DNA from: Corythucha ciliata
Taxonomy: Eukaryota > Arthropoda > Insecta > Hemiptera > Tingidae
Assembly (NCBI GenBank): GCA_038030265.1
Contig: CM075941.1
Location: 46,996,164 to 47,060,163 of the forward strand
Direction: 5' to 3'
Length of the DNA stretch: 64,000 bases
Under the pieces are notes generated by a model. It was not told the DNA's origin, searched no databases, and saw only the letters and a program-made list of their open reading frames with translations. Below, in pieces: positions 44,976-55,479 of this stretch. The number at the start of each line of letters is the position of its first letter. Position 1 is the first letter of the stretch. A program made the position numbers and the translations under genes.

Positions 44976-45050
44976 ACTCGACTACGTGGCCTATCCCATC
45001 TTTCTGCGCGACACTCTCGTCTTCCTCGCGTTCACTGGGAGGGGGGTTAA

Positions 45051-45169
45051 TGTGGCGTCCCTTCACATTTTTACATAAAAACATCAGTTGTTCGGTTTTT
45101 CTTTGTTAGAAAAATGTAGACTTTCGTTCTCTGACTTACGCGGTCTCGTTTTTCTAGTACACGCTTTCA
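45051..45169 (+). repeat. 3' LTR of Gypsy B
   Basis: 119 bp from TG to CA, directly after the polypurine tract and followed by AGTC. This intact LTR is short, as in other CsRn1-type elements. Confidence 0.88.
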
Positions 45170-47860
45170 AGTCTATCTTGCGTCGTTGTCGAGCGTAAGG
45201 AAGTTTTGACTCTTTTCAATGTTGAGAAACATCTCTCCGCTTCGGCCGTCGTTATAGGTATGGTAATGAGTAGATTCAGTAACTTGGAGGTTTCCGAAAA
45301 TGTTTCAACCAGGCAGTTGTCATAAAGAAATTTGAAGAAAGGCAATAATCCATTGAAATTTCGGAAATCTACTCGAGAATAAATTACGGACAATTCCGTC
45401 TTCAACTTTCGGCCTTCTAAAAACTGATAGGTCTTGATAGTCGATTCAAAATCAGAATCAGGGAAAAGTTTTGAAGCACTGAAGAACTGAAAAAGTTTTG
45501 AAGCAGAGAGGTGCCCGGTGAAAGAGTAACGTGACTTGGCTTGACTAAGTACGGTGTCACACACTTCGATAGCTGAAGTTAGCCTACTGCGGTAGCATTC
45601 AGGAGACAACCTTTTTTTTTTTCGTTTCTTGTGACCCATAAACCTGAGGACCTGTGTCTGGATGAGAAATCTTCTGGGCAAAAGATTCCCGCACGGACGA
45701 AATTTGTTTCTCAAAGAAACTTAAATTATTCGTGACTTGTACAGCATCACATTCACGGGACTGCATTTGATTGTACAAGATGTCCACGTGAGGCATCAAT
45801 GCTTGAAACGTCTCGAGCCAAAAAAGAAATTGTTCGTCCCTGAGCTGCGATAAAAGCCCAGTCGCTTCTCGAACGGTAATCGCATTGAATTCATTCGAAT
45901 CACAAATTTTTTCGAAGCAGTCTTCAAGGACGTCTTTATACTCGAATACCGTCTGCACCAGGCGGGAGTTGAAATTCCATCTAGTGTTAGAAGGGCGAGG
46001 AATCCTTCGACTATTAGCAATTGCATCAAGAACCCTCGTTCTTTGAGGCGACCGGGGAAAAAAGTGGCAAATCCAGTTAAATTGAGGAAAAATCGTCTGA
46101 CTTGGGGCACGCTAGAAGATGCGCGAAGCATGATCAAGTTGAATTGGTGCGCGTAGCAATGTAAAAAATGAGCGAACTCGTACAGTTCTTTGATCATCGT
46201 TCAGACACCACTTTTGCTTCCGCTCATTATACAGCGGCCCCGTCGTACGTTTGGCAAACCAATTTCGAAGTGTCATTGCCAAGGACGTGCTTGAGGACGT
46301 CACTCAGTGCTTCGGCATTGCAACCTTTTGGATTGTATAGTCCATAAAAACGTTCGACGACTTGACGTTTTTCATCAATAAAATAGCGGAAAATTACAAC
46401 GAATTGCAGTTTTGTCGAACAATCGGTAGTTTCGTCTGCCTCGATAGCAATGAACTTGGAACTCTTTATTTCAGAGTCAATGTTTTTTTGGCAAACATGC
46501 AACATGCATTCGAGCAACTCGTTTTGAACGGTTTTCGAAGTGCCCTTAAAAACAGTAGATGTTTCCAAGTGAGACTTTAAAATTGAGTCGAATTCAGCGT
46601 TCATATGAACCAAGTCGAGGAAAACGCCTCGGTTCGCTGAGCCTTCTTTTTCGTCATGGCCTCGTAAGCCCAACTCGTGAAAAGCACAGTTCTTGATGCA
46701 ATCAATGAGCCTGGAAAGAATGTACCGATTTTTATCCACTTGCTCATTGTGTCTTTTAACCGCCAATTGAAAGGCAGAGTCTAATTGAACAGCTATGTTA
46801 GCTCGACCAACCAGTGCGAATTCGGTACAATTGTCCAAATGTACCTTGCTTTGCTCATGAGTCTTAATTTTTTCGTTCAAGTGTTTCAAATCAGTCACAC
46901 CTTTTTTTTCCATGAATGATCCCCTCCCAGAACAAGACATGGGAAACAAAATAAGGCATTTTGATCTGGACACCCTGTGAGCTATTCAGTTTTTGAATAG
47001 GTGTTTACATTAAATTTTCGCGTACCGGGTGCTCTGCCATTACCTCTAATTAATGTTTGCGTCAAGTTCAGAGAAGGAGTTAATCGACCGAGATTCTTGA
47101 TTTCAATCCTCTCGAGAAAAGACCAAGAGCCCGCAGGCTTCGACTGCAGATTTTTGACGCTATTCATGTTAGAACTTACTTGAAACGGCGTAGCTGTATT
47201 GCTGGAACAACTCACTTGTTCTCCTTTTACTTATATGTAAAATTCGAAACTGCGCACAATTAAAGCCTGAAGCACCTCTCATAAATCACAACGCGCACCT
47301 CGAACGAAAGAAAAAAACGTTATCCACGATGAAAATACCGAAACGACTGAAAACTGGAAGACCGAGAGGTTCACTTTCCTTCCTATCACTGTTAAAGACA
47401 ACGTTGTTCTACTCCGCAAACTAAACCCAGCTTTATGAAACGTCAACACTTCTACAAAGAGTAAAAGTTGTCGAACGCTCATTCCCTGTTCCACATAGAA
47501 ATGCATTGGAGCCCCGGGTTGGTGCCCGGATTTGTGGATGAAGCGTCGAAGGGAGGGAAAAGAGCCTTTTGCGCACCCAATTTTCTGCGCGTTCGGGGCA
47601 CCAGACCACACTGGAAATATTCATTTGTCCCTTGAAATATGCGGTGGTTTCTCTTCCACCGAGAACGGTTGAATCTCCGCCTGTTGAAAGCAAAATGAGA
47701 AGGTAACTTATGAAAATAGCAAAAAAAGCTAACTTTTTATTTATTTTTTCTGGAATTTCTAATTTTTCTGAAGTCATTTTTCTCTTTTTTTTTACTTTAT
47801 ATTTTTTGGGTGGGGCGCGTGCCCAAATGCCCTAGTGGACGAGCCGCCCCTGCTCCTCAT

Positions 47861-48181
47861 TGAACGAAAAATCGGGCACCCGCTGAAATTCTGTTCGGTC
47901 GGAGGTTGAGGACAACTTTCGATCTTTTGAAACGGAGCATATCAACAAATATCGAACTGTCTCTGACTAAACAATTAAATTATCGGGACGCTCACACTCG
48001 GTTTCGATCTTTTGACGAGGGAGAAGAAGTATGGTTTTCGAACAAGTTAACAAAAGGTTACGCTCCGGGAACTATTTATCGAAGGACTGGCGATGTGTCC
48101 TACGAAGTTTTGGTTCAAGGCAAGAAGGAAAAGAAACATGCTGACCAGCCAAGGAGGAGGGAAGAAGAAAGGGGAGAGTAA
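47861..48181 (+). pseudogene. Gypsy A integrase C-terminus
   Basis: Right of the hAT duplication the Gypsy A sequence resumes: TTFDLLKRSI and FRSFDEGEEVWFSNKLTKGYAPGTIYRRTGDVSYEVLVQ, the SH3-like C-terminal part of integrase. It ends with a Lys/Glu-rich tail at about 48181, encoded by the polypurine tract. It continues the pol remnant at 38717-40646. Confidence 0.8.
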
Positions 48182-48440
48182 TGTAAGGATACTGCAATTG
48201 TTTACAAAAGCTCACACATGTTTATCTATTTTAATTAAGGCCCGTTCACAAGCTCTATGTTTACGTTCTGTGGAGTCTATGCAACCAAACAAATTTATTC
48301 CCTCGAAAAATGAAGCATTTTGATAGGTTACACGGACTCCACAGACGCATTGCACAGAGCTTGTGAACGGGCCATTAATAGTTTATACTCGAAGTTCTTT
48401 CGTGAAAAATACAGAAATGGGAAAAGATTGATTTATTCAA
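48182..48440 (+). repeat. 3' LTR of Gypsy A with a MITE inside
   Basis: This starts TGTAAGGATACTGC after the polypurine tract. It matches the 5' LTR up to ATTAA, is interrupted by 135 bp, then continues TAGTTTATACTCGAAG to about GAAATGGGAA. Similarity fades after 48425, where Gypsy C sequence begins. Confidence 0.7.
48239..48373. mobile_element. 135-bp MITE in the Gypsy A 3' LTR, TSD ATTAA
   Basis: The ends GGCCCGTTCACAAGCTCT and AGAGCTTGTGAACGGGCC are perfect 18-bp inverted repeats. ATTAA flanks both sides (48234-48238 and 48374-48378), and the 5' LTR shows the empty site with a single ATTAA at 37804-37808. The superfamily is not assigned. Confidence 0.9.
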
Positions 48441-49170
48441 CTTATATCCAATAAATCTCGACATGGTCCCCGAATTCCATGGGGAACCTGAGATTCTTCA
48501 AAAATTTATTGAAAATAGCGAAATCCTTCTCGAAAACTTTACAAACCCAGAAGATCCAGCCAACTTTCAAAACCGCTTCGTTTTGAATGGGATCATCGCA
48601 AAAATCAGAGGCCCCGCGGCCCAGAAAATACACTCCCACCCCTTTTCAACGTGGACGGAAGTGAAGAACGCTCTACTCGCTTCATTCAACGACAAAAGGG
48701 ACGTCTACACCCTTTTAAGTCAGCTGTCAACGCTAAAACAAAACTCCAAGTCCGACTTTGAATATTTTGCGAAGTACAAAAAACCCTCCACTTAATAATT
48801 GCTCAAATTCGTAATAATCCCTTAGAATACTCCCCCACGCTAATTCCTTTTATGGAAAAATATGCTCTAAGGTGTTTGTTAAATGGGATGAACGGGTTTG
48901 TGGGGAATCTTTTAAAAACTAAGTCGCCGAAAGACTTAAATGAAGCCCTCTCCCTCATAACAAATGAATATCAATTTCCCAGGCGGGGGAACTCTTCCAA
49001 CACCCAAAACCAAAAACCCCCGCACAAGCCAAATCCAAACACGCAGTATCAAAAACCACCCCCAAAGTATACTAGCAATAATTGTTACTCCCCTCAAAAT
49101 TACAATGCATACACTCCTAAAAATCAAAATACCAACTCTAATCCAACCTTTTCGAAAACCCATTGTAACT
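48427..49170 (+). pseudogene. Gypsy element C gag
   Basis: The frame is open from at least 48427, upstream of the ATG at 48463. It encodes a capsid of the 17.6/297-like type (FHGEPEILQKFIENSEILL, WTEVKNALLASFNDKRDVYTLL). A stop at 48793 is followed by LRCLLNGMNGFVGNLLKTK and LNEALSLITNEYQFPRRGN, then an Asn/Pro/Gln-rich tail with no zinc knuckle seen. The start is unclear because Gypsy A's 3' LTR abuts it. No LTR of its own was found. Confidence 0.78.
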
Positions 49171-49342
49171 AACCTTTCAATAAAACTCAGAACTTTAATT
49201 TCCGGAAAAACGATTACACACCTGAACCAATGAGTGTTCAGACGACTTTAAATAATTGTGAAACTCAGGAACCAGACGAAACTTCTGATTCCGGAGACCA
49301 GTTTTTAGGGGAAACTGCTGTGACGCCAGACGCATAACCCTT

Positions 49343-50484
49343 ATGCACCTGGAAAAGTCACAGCAGCTACCTTTTATTACCTCACCCTCAAACTTAAAAA
49401 TCCTCATTGACACCGGAAGTTCGAGCAGTTTTATCAAAGCCTCTATCGCAGAGGAGCTGTTCAGCGAAAAGATTCGAGAGGAAAACTTTTCTGTAAAAAC
49501 TGCCCATAGCGAGAGCTCTGGGACACACATCATTGTGCTGAGCAGTAAAGAATTTTTCGGGAAAACTAAAGTCCCAAGTAAACTTTTCATTTTTAATTTC
49601 CACGATTTCTTCGACATCCTTCTCGGGTTTGACACCCTTAGGAGACTAAAAGCCATACGTTGCAGTTAGGAACGGGAACAAATAAATTAAAATTGGGGAA
49701 AACAAGTATATCCCTGGAAATGCACTCCGTCCCCCAAGTTGAGGGAAAATTCCCTATCAAAGGACGATCTGGTAGGCAAATTGAACTCCATTTGCAAGGA
49801 GTGAAAAATGGTACAGCCCTAGTTCACTACAGTCGAGCCGGAAATATCGAAATCCCCGAATGCCTTGTGAACGTAGAGGACCACAAAGCCTACTGTCTTG
49901 CAATTAACTTGGGAAATGAAGACGGAAAAATCGCCCTCAAAAGGTCTCTGAACAATCTAGAAGCGGAACCCTGCTGCATTGAGCAGACAGAGTCCCAAAT
50001 TCCCTGGGAAACAGAGGAAGTGCCAAATAAAAGAGGAAGAAACGAAACAAATATATCAGAACTCATTGGTAAAATGAGATTAGACCACCTCAACAGGGAG
50101 GAAAAAAGAGAAGTGATAAAAGTTATCACCGAATTTTCAGATATACTTTATGATCGAAATGAAAAATTGAGTACCACAACAGGTGCCAAACACGTCATCC
50201 GTACCACAGACGAAATTCCCGTATATTCCAAATCTTACAGATATCCTGAAATCTTTAAAACAGAAATCAAATCTCAAATTATGAAACTCTTGGAAGACGA
50301 AATAATTCAACCGTCGAACTCCCCTTATAACGCCCCAATCTGGATCGTCTCTAAAAAACAGGACGCCTCCGGAATTCCAAAACACAGAATGGTAATTGAC
50401 TACAGGGCGTTGAATAAAAAAACCATTGACGATAAGTACGATCTGCCTATTAATATTGAACATATACTGTCAAAGTTGGGAAAT
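49343..50484 (+). pseudogene. Gypsy C protease and RT N-terminal part
   Basis: 49343-49669 encodes an aspartic protease (LKILIDTGSSSSFIKASIA, ending ILLGFDTLRRLKA). A frame change at about 49660 leads to 49660-50484, a protease-RT linker and RT fingers (KLLEDEIIQPSNSPYNAPIW, KHRMVIDYRALNKKTIDD, INIEHILSKLGN). RT stops there because of the insertion at 50485 and resumes at 51965. Confidence 0.83.
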
Positions 50485-51962
50485 AAGGAACTTGCACATT
50501 TTTCGGAAGATTTTTTTTTATTTTAAATATTGAATTCTAAATATATTGCAGTAAGTTTTATTCCCAAAAACTGAAACATTGAATTTTAAGGATTTTTTAA
50601 AACTTAGGATTTTTAAATGGCCCCCCAACCACCCCCCTTTCCAGGGGCCAACTTGTATTCATCATGACGTCACAGGACGCTCCATGAAATGTAATCCTCC
50701 GTATTACTGATGCATAAAGGAAATGATCCTTCAATTTTTGGGGGTATTTTACATTTAAAATTCAGCTGAGATAGCCTGTGGTCATAGATTTCAATCAGGT
50801 ACCTAATGCCGAAGTTAATCAGAGGTTTTATGAGAAGCGAACACTATCACTAAGTTGAAAACGTTAATAACAAAGCGTGAGATTTACCGTGGCACATTTG
50901 AGCAGTTTTCAGTTTACCCATTCGTTCTATTTGTTTATTAACAATTATTTATAGTGTATAGCGTTTTGTGTAGTGTTTTTAGGGTACCTATTTTGTTTTG
51001 TGCCGTCGGGGATTGTGGGTAATATATTACCAGAAAATGCAGCCGCGTGAGGGATTCGAGAAGGCCTCCACACAGAATCTTCCGTGTCTTTCTGCTTTTG
51101 CAGTAAGTTCATTCACTAAGGACAACATAGATTTTGGTGTGGAATGCAAAGGCGTAAAATTGGATAGGCAAGTTTAACATTGTTCTAATCATTGAATGTA
51201 GATTGGAATTCTTCTGGTGATTCAGTCTTATTTACTTTTACCTTTGATCCATAAGAGTACCAAGTAGTACTGCGTGAAACGAGTGGGAAATTACTATCGG
51301 ATATCAAGAAAAAAATTCTCAACATATCGCAGAAGGATTGAAGGAAAGTCTAGGAAAACAGCTCTTCCAGGACTCGCCTTAGGTATGAAGGTGTCGAGGA
51401 AATTGAGCGAAAGATCGGCGTTCTGCAAAGAACGATTGAAATGAGACAGGAATTGAGACCCAAAGAAAATAGTCACAAGAAAGTACAACTGGGAAATCAG
51501 GACAAATCGTAACTCCGGAACAACTCAAGCAGAAAAAACCGCTATGGAAATCAACCCAATCAAGAAGCGTGAGAGGTAGGTTATTGCTAGGTTGCGTACT
51601 TGCCTCACAAAGCAATTTCATAAATAGGAGCTCGCAGCATTTGCTTGTGAAATATAAACATTATTTTGTGTTTCACGTTAAACATAAGTATCCGAATAAT
51701 AATGCATACAGCGTCGAAAAGCATGTACAAGTAGGGGATGTGGGAGACGGGTCGCCCGTGTGACTGCGGCCAATTGCGTCAACGGTCTTCAACCGATCAG
51801 AAGGCGTTTTCGAGGGCATAAAAAATAACAATTTTTTATTGCTAATTTGTTAATTAGTGGCTATTTTTAAAAATAATTTAACTCAAAAGAACTCATTTTC
51901 AGGTACCAATTGTCAGTCAGCAATAAATTTTTATCCAATTTTTCGACCCATGGAAGTTCCTT
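50485..51962. mobile_element. 1478-bp insertion in Gypsy C RT, TSD AT
   Basis: AT at 50483-50484 and 51963-51964 flanks a segment with 9-bp inverted ends AAGGAACTT..AAGTTCCTT. Removing it with one AT restores the RT reading frame across the junction, which fixes the boundaries. A 2-bp AT duplication is characteristic of the ISL2EU group of Harbinger-related transposons, some of which encode THAP fingers. Near 50998-51017 FCAVGDC resembles the start of a THAP domain, but nothing follows that confirms it. No transposase was recognised. Confidence 0.72.
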
Positions 51963-51964
51963 AT

Positions 51965-52117
51965 TGTAATTATTTCACAACTATAGATCTTGTATCTGGC
52001 TTCCACCAGGTCGAAATGGAAAGATCGAGCGTCACCTCATGGCATACTCCCTCGCGGTGGATGTGAGTACTACACTTGTAACTTTCTGCTCCATGAAAAA
52101 TATATGCGTTTTCTAAA
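51965..52117 (+). pseudogene. Gypsy C RT, continuation
   Basis: NYFTTIDLVSGFHQVEM carries the first catalytic Asp of RT. Similarity fades after about 52064 and the sequence is cut at 52117 by the TAA-flanked element. The YLDD region, RNase H and integrase are absent from the window. Confidence 0.78.
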
Positions 52118-52133
52118 GCCCCGTCTACATAAG

Positions 52134-54133
52134 TAGTACGGTGCAATTAGACCTAAACCCCAACATCCAAAGTGAAAGTTTCTCTTCAACGCCAAATTGT
52201 TCCTCACAACCCACATATTGATTGGTAAAAAGTTCCACCATTTGGAGCTATGGGTTTGGGTGGGAGGGGGTAATAAGTTAGTAAATTCTTATTTTGTTCC
52301 AGTATTTCACAAATATTTCGAAATCTATGAGGTTTAGCGTGAAAATGAGCGATTACAAAAATAATCTTCGCCAAATTGCCCATAGAAATGATCCTCGAGA
52401 TAATCTTACTTGAATGAACGGTTCGAGAGTTACGGCGGGTGTAATAGTAAACATGTTTCGTATTTCGACATTTTTTTGTCGAAAAAACTGGCATAAGGAA
52501 ACTTTTTTTGGTTTGCACGATTTTCTTTTGTAAAATCAAATTGCAATTTCGGTGGACTGTAGAATGTTAGTAATATGCCCTTGGAGCGACAAAAACCTTC
52601 TCTTCTTCTCAAGGGACGCTACTTTTTAAGGGATAATAGGCTTCCTTTGGCCTAGGTCGTATACACAAGGTGGATCCGTATTACTCAGATACAAAATTTA
52701 GGGTGAAACTATGTCTAAAGCCGAGTATAATGCCACCTCCGGAGGTGTCCTACCTAGAGCCATTCCTGGTTTATGAATTTTTTCTTTATAATGCAAAAAC
52801 AGGGCCATTTCGTTCGAAGATCCGCGATTTCTCGTCTTATATCGCACCTAATCCAAACGTTGATGGCAGTTTCGGGAACTACGGAAAATTTCATGTGAGA
52901 TCGAGGCCATTTCATTGCTTGAAATCATCATCAACTCCTAGAAATTTGGCCTTTTGTCATAGATTCACGTAAACTCCATAAATTGTACATTTTCCAAAAC
53001 ATTACTGTATCCAAACGGGGTTTTCCACAGACTGACGATGCTCCAAAAAAACGTCCCTTATTTTGTAAAGTTTTTCATGGCGTATTCACATTTAATGGCT
53101 CCCCTGACATTTCCCGCGAGAATGCACAGAAACTATTTTTTCTTCAGAATTAAATAACAATTGCTCACGATATTCGTAGAGAAACGTCAGTGGTAACATG
53201 ATATGTGAATGCACCATTAAAAAGCTGATAATATGGGGACGTTTTTGTACATCAATCTTTTGAAAAGCGTACTTATTGTGGAATTTACGTGAATCTACGA
53301 CAAAAGGCCAGATTTTTAGGATTTGACGATCATTTCAAGCAATGAAATGGCCTCTATCTTAACCGAAATTGTCCGTAGTATCTGAAAATGTCATCAACGT
53401 TTGGATCAAGTGTAATGTAAGCCGGGAAATCTGGGATTTTTCAAAGCAATTGCCGTAATTTTCTTTAATTAAAAAAAAATCATAAATCTTCAATGGATCT
53501 CGATAGGACCCGTCCGGAAGTGGCTTTGCACTCGAATTTAGACGTAGTTTCACCCTAAATTTTGTGTCATAGTAATACGGATCTACTCTGTGTTTATGGC
53601 CTAGACATATGAAAGCCTATTATCCCTTCAAAAGTAGCGCCCCTTGTGAAGGAGGGGGAGGTTGTTGGTCCTTGAAGGGCATATTATTAACATTCTACCG
53701 TCCACTTCAATTACAATTTGATTTTACAAAACTCAAACATGCAAAAAACAAAAAGTTTCCTTATGCCAGTTTTTTCGACAAAAAAACGTCGAATTGCGAA
53801 AAATGTTTACTTCTACACCCGCCGTAACCCTCGAACCGTTCACTCAAGTAAAATTATCTCGGCGATGATTTTTGTAGGCAATTTCATGAAGATTATTTTT
53901 GTAAATGCTCATTTTCACGATAAACCTCAAAGATTTTGAAATATTTGAGAAATACTGGAACAAAATAAGAATTTACTAACTTAGTACCTCCTCCCACCCA
54001 AACCCATAGCTCCAAATGGTGGAACTCTTTACCAATCAATATGTGGGTTGTGAGGAACAATTTGGCGTTGAAGAGAAACTTTCACTTTGGATGTTGAGGT
54101 TTGGCCGTTTTTTTTACTAACTGCACCGTACTA
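52134..54133. mobile_element. 2000-bp foldback element, TSD AAG
   Basis: The ends TAGTACGGTGCAATTAG and CTAACTGCACCGTACTA are inverted copies (one mismatch). The arms extend about 850 bp on each side (52134-52985 and 53280-54133), imperfect but continuous, around a partly self-similar centre. AAG is duplicated at 52131-52133 and 54134-54136. The uninterrupted terminal repeat at 61091-61107 has the single-AAG version, which confirms the insertion. Matching peptides on opposite arms (for example 52204-52539 minus and 53718-53939 plus) reflect the palindrome, not two genes. Confidence 0.88.
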
Positions 54134-54319
54134 AAGACGCAAGGACGCAGCGCAGAACGCAGGAAGCAAGTCCACTTTTCACTGTCTACATAAAACGCAA
54201 GGCTCCGTCGTGCGTTGAGCCAATCATATGTCACGTTATAAAATAAAAAGTGAAAGAGAAGTTCTAATTACTTTATCTTGACATTGTTAGGTTATCGTAC
54301 TCCACTAATAGACGATTTC

Positions 54320-55068
54320 CAAGGTATATAGACTACAGAGGTATGCTCGTATCTAGGGGCTACCCCTTGGAAACCGTTACGTCACCCGGGTTAGACTTGA
54401 GATGAGGTGAGAGGTTCTTATAAAATTGTGATGTTATCGCACTCGTGGGCCCTTTCTGTCACTGTGTTTTTTAGTCTTGCTTGGTTTGTTTTTGCCTTGT
54501 TCATCACATTTACCCAGCCTACTATATTTGCATAACTTTGTTATAGCCTATTTTTAATAATATAGTGATTGTTTTACCCGAAACCAGACTACTGTTAGGG
54601 ATTTCTTTGGATTTACATCACCTCTCGTATCGGTGGGATAAGTAATTCAAAGTGTTGAATTATTATTTCATTGTTTAATTGCAAGGAAGCATACATTGCA
54701 ATTATAATACTCGCACACCTATTTTATGACCGAAAGTCATGTTCATATTTCATTGATCGGGCGCATGAAAGCTCGTTCCAGCCGCTACTTTTTTTGTAAA
54801 CTTGTTCCCAACAATTTTTAACGTAAAGTCATTCCATGTAAAGTCGTTCCGCTCACGTGTCGAGGCCTGTTCCCCAACTTTTAGCAGTGATTCCAGTCAC
54901 TTACAAATGTAAAACTTGGATTTCTTCCTGGTAACGAATACTGACGGTGATATTTTAATGAAATACCTACCGTCTGATTTAAATGGATCTAACCCTATGA
55001 CGTCATTGCGCGAATAATTATGATTGGCTAAAAAGTTAGGAGCATACCTCTGTAGTCTATATACCTTG
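54320..55068. mobile_element. 749-bp TIR element with 9-bp TSD (Mutator-like)
   Basis: GACGATTTC at 54311-54319 and 55069-55077 flanks perfect 29-bp inverted ends starting CAAGGTATATAGACTAC. A 9-bp duplication is typical of Mutator-like elements. No transposase is encoded. 54440-54900 is AT-rich without motifs. Confidence 0.82.
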
Positions 55069-55283
55069 GACGATTTCCGGGAAAAAAGCGAAGGTTTAGA
55101 ACTGCAGGTTATGGGTTTATTTCTAGTTGCCGAGAGTCTCTTTAACAGTATTATTTTTGTCAAATTGCTAGCATTACTACGAGTATATTTCGGTTTCAAA
55201 TACTACATGATTTTTGATTTTTACGTTTATTTCGAGTCTAAAATTACACTTCCTTCTCGTGCTTCTCATCTAACGTCAGAAAA

Positions 55284-55415
55284 ATGCGATACTATTGCTG
55301 CTTTGGCGACTGTACGAGTTCTTCCGTTCCAGGTCGACCTGGTTTCGTTCCAGCTACTAAATTTATCCCTTTCCCTCATCCATACCGGCTCTTGACTGAA
55401 AGCGTCCTAAATTGA
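55284..55415 (+). pseudogene. THAP-domain N-terminal exon fragment
   Basis: From an ATG the frame reads RYYCCFGDC, a Pro/Gly-rich turn, then KFIPFPHPYR: the first two zinc ligands and the F-x-FP feature of THAP domains. It runs 43 codons to a TGA. The second half of the finger (C-x2-H) is not seen; an antisense retroelement fragment begins about 70 nt downstream. It is probably a decayed transposon or host THAP gene, unrelated in detail to the one at 36.6 kb. Confidence 0.55.
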
Positions 55416-55479
55416 GGAAAAAAAGAAGAGGAAGTACATGTGAAGGCGTGTGATAAATGCGCAACTATGATGGGACTTG

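Larger units (their letters stand above)
41691..45169 (+). mobile_element. Gypsy element B (CsRn1-type), TSD AGTC
   Basis: The 4-bp duplication AGTC (41687-41690 and 45170-45173) bounds the element. The 3' LTR is 45051-45169 (119 bp, TGTGGCGTCC..CGCTTTCA) and follows a polypurine tract (GGGAGGGGGGTTAA). The 5' side keeps only the first 51 bp of the LTR (41691-41741, identical to the 3' copy) and then jumps into gag, so the rest of the LTR, the primer-binding site and the gag start are deleted. Internal order is gag, protease, RT, RNase H, integrase. The RT sequence and the C-x3-H..C..C knuckle of Gag are typical of CsRn1. Confidence 0.9.
41560..46995 (-). pseudogene. hAT transposase (ZMYM1-like), split by Gypsy B
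   Basis: Read on the minus strand: a TTF-type zinc finger near 46905-46975 (LFCFPCLVLGG) with a one-base slip in an A run, then KHLNEKIKTHEQSKVHLDN. The catalytic region follows (FIAIEADETTDCS, QTYDGAAV, HCYAHQFNLIMLRASS) over several frames between 46973 and 45600. The C-terminal dimerisation domain is at 45180-45250 (TAEAERCFSTLKRVKTSLRSTT). The last ~40 residues (LVMLSVEKEMIK, KVIDKF, ERRVDFSYRI) lie at 41560-41686, on the far side of Gypsy B, whose AGTC target duplication falls in this gene. The enzyme excised and inserted the element by cut-and-paste. At least three frame changes or stops plus the insertion make it inactive. Confidence 0.88.
40655..47852 (-). mobile_element. hAT transposon, TSD CTCCTCAT
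   Basis: CTCCTCAT at 40647-40654 and 47853-47860 is a perfect 8-bp duplication. The termini CAGTGGCGGCTCGT and ACGAGCCGCCCCTG are inverted copies. Removing the element restores continuity of Gypsy A's integrase region. It carries a minus-strand transposase gene (broken) and Gypsy B inside that gene. Without Gypsy B the element is about 3.7 kb, normal for an autonomous hAT. Confidence 0.92.
37752..48440 (+). mobile_element. Gypsy element A (Ty3/Gypsy, K02A2.6-like), interrupted
   Basis: LTR-like copies start at 37752 and 48182 (TGCAAGGATACTGCAATTG and TGTAAGGATACTGCAATTG) and run together to about GAAATGGGAA. TTGGCGCTGCGG at about 37877 fits a primer-binding site. A long polypurine tract ends just before 48182. 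The internal region carries gag, RT, RNase H and integrase remnants. A hAT transposon (40655-47852) splits the integrase, and a 135-bp MITE sits in the 3' LTR. Without these the element would be about 3.4 kb, with further internal deletions (protease and RT N-terminus). The outer LTR ends, and a target duplication, could not be fixed. Confidence 0.75.

Noticed and set aside
50998..51017. THAP domain in the AT-flanked insertion
   Set aside because: Only the CAVGDC start fits; no FP motif or C-x2-H follows in frame, so it is mentioned but not annotated.
52204..53939. Two similar peptides (52204-52539 minus, 53718-53939 plus) as a duplicated gene pair
   Set aside because: They are the two arms of one 2-kb palindrome read from opposite strands.
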